DNA of 64,000 nt from the NCBI GenBank assembly GCA_903822185.1, contig CAIJOA010000042.1, positions 1 to 64,000 of the forward strand, written 5' to 3'. The stretch comes from an uncultured Rhodospirillales bacterium. Lineage in GTDB: Bacteria; Pseudomonadota; Alphaproteobacteria; ATCC43930; CGMCC-115725. The position numbers and the translations under genes were made by a program. A model generated the notes under the pieces. The model was given only the letters and a program-made list of their open reading frames with translations. It ran no database searches and had not been told where the DNA came from. Below, one piece after another: positions 43,529 to 53,310 of the stretch (within the stretch, counting starts at the first letter, position 1; the number at the start of each line of letters is the position of its first letter).

Positions 43529-44765
43529 CTTTCGGAAAGGCGTAGGGGCCAAGTCGGGAACAGAGGAACGCGGCAATCACCAGCAGAACGGCAAAGCCGA
43601 TCAGCGCCAGATTGTACGAGTGGAAGATGTCGTAATCGAAGCCCATCAAGGCAGGGCCTAGCCCGACGCCGACGGCGAAACCGGGGAACATATAGCCGTA
43701 GATTTCGCCGAAGGTGCGAATGCCGAAATAGCGGCTGACGAAAAACCCCATCATGTCGATTTCGACGCCGAGCCCGGCGCCGCAGAGCAGCACCGCGATG
43801 ATCGGCGCCGGGCCGCCGACACCACTCGCGAGGAGCGCACAGCCGATGGCGGGCAAGGCGAGGACTACCGCGCCGACATAAGGGGCGAAATACCGGTCGA
43901 GCAGATAGCCGCCGAGAACGCGGCCGATGATGATGGCGATGCCCGAGGAAGATAAAACGCGCGCGGCGATATCGGTAGGCATGCCATGATCGGTCAGCAA
44001 GGCGACGACATGAGCGAGCGTTCCGTTGATGGTCAGGCCGCCAATAAAGAAAATGGTGATCAGTGACCAGAAACGGCCCGTCCGCAGGGCTTCGCGGCCC
44101 GTAATCCCGGGCGGCAAGGAACCGGCGGCGCCGAGCCCGCGCGCGTTCTGGACATAGCCTGGCGGGTCGCGAATGACCAAGGCGAAGGCTGAGAAGGCCA
44201 ATACAAAATTGGTGAGGGCAAGCCCGAAATAGGCTTCGCGCCAGCCGAAATGATCGATCAGATATTGCGCCTCGAGCGGCATCAGGATCGCCCCGATGCC
44301 CGATCCCGTGGTGGCGATGCCGAGGGCGAGGCCGCGTTCTTTATCGAACCACGAGGCGATGGCCTTTGAATAGGTCATCGGTCCTTGCGCCGGGCCGCCC
44401 GATGCGGCGACGGCGAAGATCAGATAAAGCACGATCAGATAAGGCCCCATCATCCCGAGGCTGGCGATCGCCAGCGAGAGGACGATGACCATCGGCAGGA
44501 CCGAGCGGCGGATACCGAAGCGATCCAGCATGCGTCCGAAGATCGGCGTGAACAGTACCGAGCAGACGCCGGTGACGAGCAGCGCGGCGGAGAAACCACC
44601 GCGGCTCCAGCCCATTTCCTCGGTCACGGGCTTCAGGAAAACGCCGAAGGCGAGGACGAGGATGGACCCGGTGCCGACCGTGAGGCCGACGGCGCAGGCG
44701 ACCACGATCCACCAACGGTTGCGCCAGAATCCCTGCGTGCCGGGTGCTGCTGTTTCGCTTGTCAT
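43512..44765 (-). CDS. Major facilitator superfamily transporter
   Basis: A 417-residue carrier with about twelve membrane helices; no substrate can be named. The stretch between helices 2 and 3, GRMLDRFGIRRSVLP, is the MFS A-loop. It resembles oxalate/formate-antiporter-like and monocarboxylate carriers (MFS_1). The upstream MFS gene at 44796-46061 is a clear relative (both have FFVSRYFG near the C terminus), so this looks like an old tandem duplication. It is third in a run with the extradiol-like gene. Confidence 0.87.
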   Translation of the reverse strand: MTSETAAPGTQGFWRNRWWIVVACAVGLTVGTGSILVLAFGVFLKPVTEEMGWSRGGFSAALLVTGVCSVLFTPIFGRMLDRFGIRRSVLPMVIVLSLAIASLGMMGPYLIVLYLIFAVAASGGPAQGPMTYSKAIASWFDKERGLALGIATTGSGIGAILMPLEAQYLIDHFGWREAYFGLALTNFVLAFSAFALVIRDPPGYVQNARGLGAAGSLPPGITGREALRTGRFWSLITIFFIGGLTINGTLAHVVALLTDHGMPTDIAARVLSSSGIAIIIGRVLGGYLLDRYFAPYVGAVVLALPAIGCALLASGVGGPAPIIAVLLCGAGLGVEIDMMGFFVSRYFGIRTFGEIYGYMFPGFAVGVGLGPALMGFDYDIFHSYNLALIGFAVLLVIAAFLCSRLGPYAFPKAEPRR

Positions 44766-44795
44766 GATGCCCGATGAAGGTTGTTCATCCGACCG

Positions 44796-46061
44796 TTATA
44801 GCGATCCTTTGGGATAATTATACTTGCCGAGCGGCAGAAACAGCAGCGCGGCGAGGACCAGCAAGCCGACATAGACCGCTAGAACCTGGTCATAGCTGTG
44901 GAAATGATCGAAGCCGACGCCGAGGATCGCCGGTCCGATGCCGATCCCCATGGCGAAGAGGGCGAAGATCAAGCCGTAGAGAATCCCGAACGAGCGCCTG
45001 CCGAAATAGCGGCTGACGAAGAAACCGAGCATATCGACCTCCGCGCCAATCGCGAGCCCGATGCAGACCGCCGCGAAAAAGGGCGCGGGACTTCCGGCAT
45101 GGCTCCAGAGAAGCGCGGCGCCGATCGGCGGCAGTAACATGACGCAGGCGGAGAAAAGCGGCCCGCGCACGAAATCGAGGGCGAAGCCGACGACGATGCG
45201 CGCGACCAAGGCGGCGAGGCCGGACACGCCCAGCAAGGCGGCGGCGCTTTGCGGCGTATAGCCACGATCGGTCAGCATCGCGACGAAATGCGCGCTCAGC
45301 ATGCCGTTATTGGCGGTGCCTTCCAGCAGGAAGATCGCGGCCAGCAGCCAGAATTGCCGCGTGCCGGTGATGGCGGCACGGGCGGAAATGCCCAACGGCT
45401 GCGGCCCGTTCGCCGTTGCGGCAGCGTTGGCGATGCGCATCCGTTCGAAATAGCCCGGCGGCTCGCGCACGAACAAGGCGATCATGCCAAAGGCAAGCAC
45501 CCAGGTCATGATGCCGATTGCGACATAGGCGGCGCGCCAGCCGAACGCCGAGATGAAGAATTGCGCGACCTGCGGCAGCAAGAACGTGCCGAGCCCGACG
45601 CCCGATGTCGCGATGCCGAGCGCAAGACCGCGATCCTTGTCGAACCAGGCGGTGATCGCCTTGGAATAGACGATCGGGCCGACGCAGGCGCCGAAACCGG
45701 AGGCGCAGCCGAAGGCGACATAGATCAGCCAAACGGTATTCGGCGTCATCAGCGCGAAGCTGCACAACGACAGCGCATAGAGCGTCGTGACGGGCAGGGC
45801 GATGCGGTGGATGCCATGGCGATCCATCAAGCGGCCGAAGATGGGTGTCAGGATCGGCGCGGTGATCGCACTGGCCAGCAGGCCCGATGAAAACAGACCA
45901 CGCGACCAGCCGAGTTCGGTCGTGACCGGGACCATGAAGACATTGACGGTGAAGATGACGGCCGTGCCCGGCCCGACGATCATGCCGATCAACGAACCGA
46001 TGACGACCCACCAGCGATTTTGAAAAAGCGTGCGGCTTTCACCGGCCTCGATGCTTGCCAT
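44796..46061 (-). CDS. Major facilitator superfamily transporter (paralogue)
   Basis: A 421-residue MFS carrier with the same plan as the downstream gene: A-loop GRLMDRHGIHRIALP, YSKAITAWFDKDRGLALGI, and FFVSRYFGRRSFG toward the end. The matching stretch in the neighbour is YSKAIASWFDKERGLALGI. Monocarboxylate or aromatic-acid uptake is plausible, given the nearby extradiol-dioxygenase-like gene upstream by 61 bases. The start is an ATG at 46061. Confidence 0.87.
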   Translation of the reverse strand: MASIEAGESRTLFQNRWWVVIGSLIGMIVGPGTAVIFTVNVFMVPVTTELGWSRGLFSSGLLASAITAPILTPIFGRLMDRHGIHRIALPVTTLYALSLCSFALMTPNTVWLIYVAFGCASGFGACVGPIVYSKAITAWFDKDRGLALGIATSGVGLGTFLLPQVAQFFISAFGWRAAYVAIGIMTWVLAFGMIALFVREPPGYFERMRIANAAATANGPQPLGISARAAITGTRQFWLLAAIFLLEGTANNGMLSAHFVAMLTDRGYTPQSAAALLGVSGLAALVARIVVGFALDFVRGPLFSACVMLLPPIGAALLWSHAGSPAPFFAAVCIGLAIGAEVDMLGFFVSRYFGRRSFGILYGLIFALFAMGIGIGPAILGVGFDHFHSYDQVLAVYVGLLVLAALLFLPLGKYNYPKGSL

Positions 46062-46122
46062 GGCGTTTCCCCCTTATTCGTTTGACGACACGGCCTTATC
46101 CGGCCGCTTTATCTTTTTGCGG

Positions 46123-47046
46123 CTAGACGACGACCCGGGCGGGCCATTCTTGTTGAGGCGCTTTCGCGGCTGCGGCGATCTCCGCCGCACGCGAGCCCCA
46201 CATGCAGGCATTATAGGAATCGAGCGTGAATTGCCGGGGGCGATAGGTCGCTTCTTCCTCCGGCATGACATGCTTCACGCCGCAGGAATATTCGTAGGTC
46301 ACTTTATCGGGGCCCTCGAAATAGACCATGATCGCGGTCGAGATCGGATGCCGCCCCGGCCCGTGAATGATGCGGATGTTGTTGGCTTTGAGGAAGTAAT
46401 AGGACTTCATCACGTCATCCAGGTCTTCGACCTGATGATTGATGTGATGGATTCCGGTGCGGTTCGACGGGAACAGCACGATCGAATGATGCACCGTGTT
46501 CAGGCGTAGAAACGGTGATCCGCCAAGCCAATCTGAAATCCGCGCGTTGCACAGCTTTGTCCAGAATTTGGTGTCGCGTTCGGCGTCCGTGGTGAAAAGA
46601 CCGATATGGCTGAAGCCGTCGATGCCGGCGTCCCGGCCCGGGAAATACCGCACGCCGCTGTGATAAGGCCGCGCCACGATCTCGATCTTGTTTCCGCTCG
46701 GGTCGTGCGAGGCGATGAAATGCTTGGTGCGCCGCGCATCGCATTCCTCGCGCGTGCCGAAATGGACTTTGTGACCGGCATCCTCGAGAACCGCGCCGAC
46801 CGCATCGAGATCGTCCGGATCGCGCAGGTCGAGTCCGATGGTATGATCCGTCGGGTCGCCCTCGAACAGCATTAGCGAGAAATCGCGGGTGTCCCCCCGG
46901 ACAGCAACTTTGTCGCTGCGGAAGTAGGCGGCTTTGCCTTCGCGAGCGGCGAGCTGCAGCCCGATGATGTCGGTCGCGTATTTGATCGAGGATTCGAGAT
47001 CGGCGGTGCCCATCCGCAGGTAACGGATATCGTGCAGGTTAATCAT
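46123..47046 (-). CDS. Extradiol ring-cleavage dioxygenase-like VOC protein
   Basis: A 307-residue two-domain type I extradiol dioxygenase-like protein. The iron ligands expected in the second domain are visible: His 147 (GFSHIGLF), His near 200-204 (GIHHINHQ) and Glu 252 (KVTYEYSCG), close to the spacing in BphC-type enzymes. This supports an active enzyme that opens catechol-like rings, but the substrate is unknown. The tail (FTLDSYNACMWGSRAAEI) is unlike BphC. It heads a minus-strand run with two MFS carriers, suggesting uptake and ring cleavage of the same compound. Confidence 0.82.
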   Translation of the reverse strand: MINLHDIRYLRMGTADLESSIKYATDIIGLQLAAREGKAAYFRSDKVAVRGDTRDFSLMLFEGDPTDHTIGLDLRDPDDLDAVGAVLEDAGHKVHFGTREECDARRTKHFIASHDPSGNKIEIVARPYHSGVRYFPGRDAGIDGFSHIGLFTTDAERDTKFWTKLCNARISDWLGGSPFLRLNTVHHSIVLFPSNRTGIHHINHQVEDLDDVMKSYYFLKANNIRIIHGPGRHPISTAIMVYFEGPDKVTYEYSCGVKHVMPEEEATYRPRQFTLDSYNACMWGSRAAEIAAAAKAPQQEWPARVVV

Positions 47047-47195
47047 CGGCCGTCCGTCCCCATGATCGCCGAATTATCGCGCTTATAAGGAGGGTGCTAC
47101 TGCCCACCGGCACTGTCAATAACGGCGGTGGTTCTGCTGCCCTTGGGGCAAACCATCGGCTAAGCTTGCGCCAAAATAAAACGAGGGAGGAATTG

Positions 47196-48197
47196 ATGCG
47201 CGCGACGATGACGGCTTTGGCGATGCTCGTGGCGGTCGTCCTGACTGCGCCCAATGCTTCTGCCGAAGACATCAAGATCGGCCTGCTTAAAGCCGCCAGC
47301 TCGACCGCGATCTATCTGGCGAAAGACCGGGGCTATTTCGCTGCCGAAGGCCTCAATGCCGAATTCCTGTTCTTCGACGCGGCGGCGCCGATCGCCGTCG
47401 CGGCGGTGGCCGGCGCGGTCGATATCGGTTCGGTCGGCACCTCCGCTGGGATGTTCAGCCTTGGCGCTCAAGGTGCGCTGAAACTCATCAGCGGTCAGGT
47501 GCGCGAGTTTCCGGGTTTTCAGACTTTGTCCTTCCTGGTGTCTCCCAAGGCTTACGAGGCCGGGCTGAAATCCTTCAAGGATATCGGCGGTCATTCGGTC
47601 GCGGTGGCGCAGGTCGGTTCGGGCTCGCATTACAGCGTCACGTTGATCGCCGCGAAATATAACATCGACCTCGCCAGCATCCGCATCCTGCCGCTGCAAT
47701 CGATCTCCAATCAATTATCGGCGGTCACGGGCGGCCAGGCCGATACGGCGGTGATTGCCGGAACGCCGGTGCTGCCGTCGATCGAACGCGGCGATGTGCG
47801 TCTCCTCGGCTGGGTCGGCGATCAGGTGCCGTGGCAGATAGGGGCTGTCTTCGTTTCGACCAAGACTGACACCGAACGGTTCGACATGGTTCAGCGTTTC
47901 CTGCGCGCGTTTAAAAAGGGCATGCAGGAATATCACGACGCCTTCGCCGGCCCTGACGACAAACGGCGCGATGGTCCGAACGAGGCGGCTGTCATGGAAG
48001 TCATGGCGAAATATACCGAGCAACCGATCGCGCGGCTGAAACAGGCGATCCCCTATATCGATCCGCAGGGCCGCATCGATATCGAGGATATGCAGCGCCA
48101 GATCGATTGGTTCCGCTCGCAAAATCTGCTGAAGGGCGAACCGAAGATCGCCGACATGGTCGATGCGCGCACCGTCATTCCACTGCCGAAGAAATAA
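47196..48197 (+). CDS. NMT1-like ABC substrate-binding protein
   Basis: A 333-residue periplasmic receptor with a signal peptide of about 24 residues (cleavage near APNASAE). It opens DIKIGLLKAASSTAIYLAKD, followed by RGYFAAEGLNAEF, typical of SsuA/ThiY/NMT1 receptors. The ATG at 47196 has GGGAGG about 7 bases upstream. No permease or ATPase is adjacent; it is divergent from the extradiol gene and converges on pobA with a three-base gap. The ligand is unknown. Confidence 0.85.
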   Translation: MRATMTALAMLVAVVLTAPNASAEDIKIGLLKAASSTAIYLAKDRGYFAAEGLNAEFLFFDAAAPIAVAAVAGAVDIGSVGTSAGMFSLGAQGALKLISGQVREFPGFQTLSFLVSPKAYEAGLKSFKDIGGHSVAVAQVGSGSHYSVTLIAAKYNIDLASIRILPLQSISNQLSAVTGGQADTAVIAGTPVLPSIERGDVRLLGWVGDQVPWQIGAVFVSTKTDTERFDMVQRFLRAFKKGMQEYHDAFAGPDDKRRDGPNEAAVMEVMAKYTEQPIARLKQAIPYIDPQGRIDIEDMQRQIDWFRSQNLLKGEPKIADMVDARTVIPLPKK

Positions 48198-48200
48198 TCT

Positions 48201-49382
<1,182 letters not shown>

Positions 49383-49491
49383 CTAAGCCCGTTTCCGGGC
49401 TATCGACAAGGCCAATCGTTGCCTTACTTCGGTTGTGACGGTCCCGGGTGCTTTCTATGATGAGCATAGAAAATAAGCGTTGGGGGATGAC

Positions 49492-50640
49492 ATGCCGGAA
49501 GACATGCGATGGGTTGGTGCCTGGACCAACGGGCTGGTGACCGTCGATAAAAGCGCCTTCAGCAATCAGACCCTCCGCATGATCGCCCGCGTAACGCTAG
49601 GCGGGAACAAACTGCGGCTGCGTCTTTCCAATCTCTATGGTCTGCAGAAACTGACCATTGGCGCGGTGCATGTCGGGTTGCGCGATGGTGCCAGCGAACG
49701 GATCGTGCCGGGCAGCGACCGAACGGTGACGTTCGGCGGCCAAGGCGCGGCGGTAATCGGTCCCGGCGCGCTCATCGTCAGCGATCCGGTCGAGCTCGAT
49801 GTCACTGCACTCAGCGATCTTGCGGTCAGCCTCTATATCCCCGGGGAGATACCCGAGAATTTTCCGATCACTGGCCACGGCAATTGCCATCAGACTAACT
49901 ATCTCTCGACGCCCGGCGATCACACGGGTGCGACGGCCTTGCCGGTGCAGGCGACGACCGAGAATTGGTATTTTCTCGGTGCGATCGAGATTCTGTCAGT
50001 GGCGACGACGGGCGGCATCGTCTGTCTTGGTGATTCGCTCACAGAAGGCAATCTATCGAGCCTCGATTCCAACAGCCGCTGGCCGGATCAATTGGCGCGA
50101 CGTCTGGCAGCGCGCGGCGAGCGTGTTTTCGGCGTGATGAACCAGGGCATCGGCGGCAATCGCATCCTGCACGACATGCGCGGCGATAGCGGCTTGCGGC
50201 GTTTCGATCGCGATGTGCTGGGCCAAGCCGGTGTCACGCATGTGATCGCCTGTATCGGCACGAACGATCTGCGCAATCAGCGCGGCCTCGAATCAGAGAT
50301 CGTGACGGCCGCGCAGATGATTGCGGGATTGCAGCAATTCGCGTTGCGCGCCCGCGCCGCCGGCCTAACCATCTATGGCGCGACCCTGTTGGGCTACGAG
50401 AACGAAACCTATTTCCCCGGCGCCTGGACGCCGGCCGGCGAAGCCAAGCGCCAGGAAATCAACGCCTGGATTCGTACTGCCGGTGCGTTCGACGCCGTGA
50501 TCGATTTCGACAAAGCGACCGTCGATCCCGCTCGTCCGGCCAGCATGCGCGCCGACTATGACTGCGGCGATCATCTCCATCCGAACGATGTCGGCTATCG
50601 CCACATGGCCGATTCGATCGATCTATCCTTGTTTTCTTAA
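49492..50640 (+). CDS. SGNH/GDSL-family hydrolase
   Basis: A 382-residue protein with an N-terminal beta-rich domain (about residues 1-180) and a C-terminal SGNH esterase domain. The four blocks are the Ser in VCLGDSLTEG, Gly in NQGIGGNRI, Asn in IGTNDLRN and the Asp/His pair in CGDHLHPND. It resembles two-domain esterases of the rhamnogalacturonan acetylesterase or XynE type. No signal peptide is seen, so it may act in the cytoplasm. The ATG at 49492 is preferred to an in-frame TTG four codons before it. A family A repeat follows the stop by five bases. Confidence 0.85.
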   Translation: MPEDMRWVGAWTNGLVTVDKSAFSNQTLRMIARVTLGGNKLRLRLSNLYGLQKLTIGAVHVGLRDGASERIVPGSDRTVTFGGQGAAVIGPGALIVSDPVELDVTALSDLAVSLYIPGEIPENFPITGHGNCHQTNYLSTPGDHTGATALPVQATTENWYFLGAIEILSVATTGGIVCLGDSLTEGNLSSLDSNSRWPDQLARRLAARGERVFGVMNQGIGGNRILHDMRGDSGLRRFDRDVLGQAGVTHVIACIGTNDLRNQRGLESEIVTAAQMIAGLQQFALRARAAGLTIYGATLLGYENETYFPGAWTPAGEAKRQEINAWIRTAGAFDAVIDFDKATVDPARPASMRADYDCGDHLHPNDVGYRHMADSIDLSLFS

Positions 50641-50645
50641 TTCCC

Positions 50646-50721
50646 GTCATTGCGAGCGAAGCGAAGCAATCCAGTGTGCCAACAGACTGGATTGCTTCGT
50701 CGCTCTGCTCCTCGCAATGAC
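50646..50721. repeat. Intergenic repeat family A, copy 4
   Basis: GTCATTGCGAGCGAAGCGAAG on the left and GGATTGCTTCGTC, then CTCGCAATGAC on the right. It separates the SGNH hydrolase gene from the convergent receptor gene. Confidence 0.85.
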
Positions 50722-50728
50722 AGAAGAA

Positions 50729-51658
50729 CTACTGGAACCAGATGTTCTTCGCGTCGGGATTGCCTTTGATCAGCTTTTGCTCTTTAGCGATATCGATCCA
50801 GAACTGAATCTGCGCCGGTGCGAGGTCCACATTGAGGACCGGCGCCGGCAAAGATGCGACAACCGCGGCCGGCAGGCCGGTATATTTGCCGATCGCTTCG
50901 TTCATCTCGTTCGGGTGGGTCTTCATGAATTCCACCGCCTCGCGCATCGCCTCGCGCATGGCTTCGATCTGCGGGCGATGGGCGGTTGCCCATTTGCGCG
51001 TTGTGGCGAAGATGACCGTGGGCGTGCCGTTCGGCGTGCTGCCCAGCCAGTTCGATACGGCCTTGCCGGCGCCCGATTGGAGGATGCGTGCCGTGAACGG
51101 CGCTTGCGACGGGTAGGCGTCGATCTGTCCGCTTTTAAGGGCATCGCCGGCTTGCGGGAATCCGAGTTCGACATATTTGACGCTGTCGGGATCGACGCCG
51201 TTCGCCTTCAGGTCGCGGCGCAACATGATATGCAGCAACGCGCCGATGCCCGGCACGCCGACCACTTTGCCCTTAAGGTCGGTGGTTTTCTCGATGCCCG
51301 ACCCGATCCGCGCGATCAGCACGTCGCCGGGCAGGGGATAAACCGAGCCGCCGGAAAAGACGACCAGATCGAGTCCCGCGTCGTTGGCCTGTAATACCGA
51401 CGGCATCGTCGGGCCGCCGATATCGACCGAACCGCTGACGATCGCGCCTGGGATGTTGCCCGAGATCGCGGTCTGAATGAACTCGAGATCGACGCCGCGT
51501 TTTTGGAAGAAGCCCTGCTGCTCGGCGACATAGCCGGCGGTAAAGCCCGCGACGGCTGTGTAAGTCATCTTGATCTTTTCTTGCGCGCTTGCCGGATGAA
51601 CGGCGGATAGAGCGATCAACGCAAAGCCGATGCCGGCAAGGGTGGTCTTAAGGCGCAT
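50729..51658 (-). CDS. NMT1/SsuA-like ABC substrate-binding protein
   Basis: A 309-residue receptor with a signal peptide (cleavage near HPASAQE, about residue 26). It opens KIKMTYTAVAGFTAGYVAEQ and has the QGFFQKRGVDLEF motif common to sulfonate- and pyrimidine-type receptors. The ATG at 51658 begins the signal peptide. It is divergent from two ABC permease genes starting at 51785, the natural candidates for its transporter; the matching ATPase is missing from the window. Confidence 0.87.
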   Translation of the reverse strand: MRLKTTLAGIGFALIALSAVHPASAQEKIKMTYTAVAGFTAGYVAEQQGFFQKRGVDLEFIQTAISGNIPGAIVSGSVDIGGPTMPSVLQANDAGLDLVVFSGGSVYPLPGDVLIARIGSGIEKTTDLKGKVVGVPGIGALLHIMLRRDLKANGVDPDSVKYVELGFPQAGDALKSGQIDAYPSQAPFTARILQSGAGKAVSNWLGSTPNGTPTVIFATTRKWATAHRPQIEAMREAMREAVEFMKTHPNEMNEAIGKYTGLPAAVVASLPAPVLNVDLAPAQIQFWIDIAKEQKLIKGNPDAKNIWFQ

Positions 51659-51784
51659 GATAACTCCCTGTTTCGGTCCGGCTTTTTGAAGCCGCTTCGG
51701 CAAAACTAGCACAGTGTGTAGTTGTCGCGAAGCCGCGAAGTGTGCAAGTTTGTCGGGACGGCACAGAGAAGGCACGTTCGATCA

Positions 51785-52543
51785 ATGAAGGCTTTCAAGG
51801 GAGCGCTCTTTCCCATTGCGTTTTTGCTTTTGTGGGAAATCGGTATGCGGGCCGCCCACGTCGAAAGCGATTCGCTGGCGGCGCCGTCGCAGATCGTCGT
51901 CGCCTTCGGCCAAGCCGTCATAGATGGTACGATCCTCCATCGCACCGGCGAAACGCTCTTGGCGGCTCTGTGTGGGCTCTGCATCGGCGGTGGCCTCGCG
52001 CTGGTGTTCAGTATCCTGCTCGGCCTTGTGCCGGCCTTTGCTCGTTTGATGCAATTTTCGATCGAACTGCTGCGGCCATTGCCGCCGGTCGCGCTCATCC
52101 CGATCGCCATGCTGATTTTCGGCTTCGGTTTTTCGATGGAAATCACGCTCTGCGCCGTCGCCTGTTTCTGGCCGGTTGCGGTCTATGGTCATGCGGCGAT
52201 TTCCAATATCGAGCCGCAACTGCTGGAGGTCGGGCGGGTGCTGCGCCTGTCACCGGCCGGGCGGGTGATGAAGATCGTGCTGCCGGCAGCCTTGCCCCGG
52301 TATTTCGTCGCGTTTCGCCTCTCCGCGGCGGTCGCGCTGATCATCGCCGTTACCGTCGAAATCACGATCAATCCGCTGGGCGTCGGCTTTGAATTGATGA
52401 AGGCGTCCCAATCGCTTCATCCCGATCGCATGTTCGCGATGCTGTTGTGGATCGGCGTGATGGGGTGGAGCATCAATGCCGGGCTGCTGCTGGCGCAGCG
52501 CCGCCTGTTCGGATCGGCGGGCGTGCCGGTGCGGGGGCGTTGA
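51785..52543 (+). CDS. ABC transporter permease (SsuC/TauC-like)
   Basis: A 252-residue permease with about six membrane helices, of the nitrate/sulfonate/taurine type. The ATPase-contacting loop is in PQLLEVGRVLRLSPAGRVMK, and RPLPPVALIPIAMLIFGFG is typical. It begins at an ATG at 51785 and its stop overlaps the second permease gene (TGATG). No ATPase gene lies nearby, so it must share one from elsewhere or be inactive. Confidence 0.88.
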   Translation: MKAFKGALFPIAFLLLWEIGMRAAHVESDSLAAPSQIVVAFGQAVIDGTILHRTGETLLAALCGLCIGGGLALVFSILLGLVPAFARLMQFSIELLRPLPPVALIPIAMLIFGFGFSMEITLCAVACFWPVAVYGHAAISNIEPQLLEVGRVLRLSPAGRVMKIVLPAALPRYFVAFRLSAAVALIIAVTVEITINPLGVGFELMKASQSLHPDRMFAMLLWIGVMGWSINAGLLLAQRRLFGSAGVPVRGR

Positions 52544-53304
52544 TGCGATCGAACCGCGCTCTTTGGTATGTCGGCAGTATCGGCGTTACCGCGCTGCTGA
52601 TCGGCTTCTGGCAGCTTGTCGCCGATCACGGCAACATCCCGGCGGTCTTCCTGCCGGGTCCGGATCGCGCCTGGGACGCGCTGATCAGCGGTATCAGCGA
52701 TGGGCCGATCGGCAAGGTCACGGGCGCAACGGTAGAGCGCATGGTCTTCGGCTGGGGGCTGGCATCGCTGTTCGGTATCGCCCTCGGTTCGCTGATCGGC
52801 AGCTCGCGCCGCGCGCGGGAGTATCTGGCGCCCAGCCTCGAAATTATCCGGCCGGTGCCGGTGTCCGCTTTCATGCCCGTGGTGATGGCGTTCCTAGGCA
52901 TCGGCGCGAATATGGTGCTGGTTGTCGTCGCGATCGGCGCGGTTTGGCCGGTGCTGTTGGCGACGGTGCATGGCGTCTCGGCGGTCGAGCCACGGTTGCT
53001 CGACGTCAGCAAGGTCATGCGGCTCAATCGGTTCGAGACTCTGTGGAAGCTCGCTTTGCCCAACGCCATGCCCGACATTCTGGCCGGTGCGCGTTTGGGG
53101 CTGACGGTATCGCTGGTGCTGACCGTAGTGGCCGAGATGCTGACGAGCGAAAACGGCCTCGGTTATTACATCCTGCTGGAAGGTCGCGCCTTCCATTCGG
53201 CCAATCTCTTTGCCGGTGTCATTTTGCTGGGCATCATCGGGCTGATCAGCAATCTGGCGCTGCAGGCAGCCGAGGCCCGTCTGTTGCCCTGGACCAAACG
53301 CTAA
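52543..53304 (+). CDS. ABC transporter permease (SsuC/TauC-like), second
   Basis: A 253-residue relative of the preceding gene with the same plan, including RPVPVSAFMPVVMAFLGIG and the contact loop PRLLDVSKVMRLNRFETLWK. The ATG at 52543 shares a base with the upstream stop. Together the two could form a heterodimeric channel, which is unusual as most SsuC/TauC transporters use two copies of one permease. It converges on a receptor gene after six bases. Confidence 0.88.
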   Translation: MRSNRALWYVGSIGVTALLIGFWQLVADHGNIPAVFLPGPDRAWDALISGISDGPIGKVTGATVERMVFGWGLASLFGIALGSLIGSSRRAREYLAPSLEIIRPVPVSAFMPVVMAFLGIGANMVLVVVAIGAVWPVLLATVHGVSAVEPRLLDVSKVMRLNRFETLWKLALPNAMPDILAGARLGLTVSLVLTVVAEMLTSENGLGYYILLEGRAFHSANLFAGVILLGIIGLISNLALQAAEARLLPWTKR

Positions 53305-53310
53305 GCCGTT

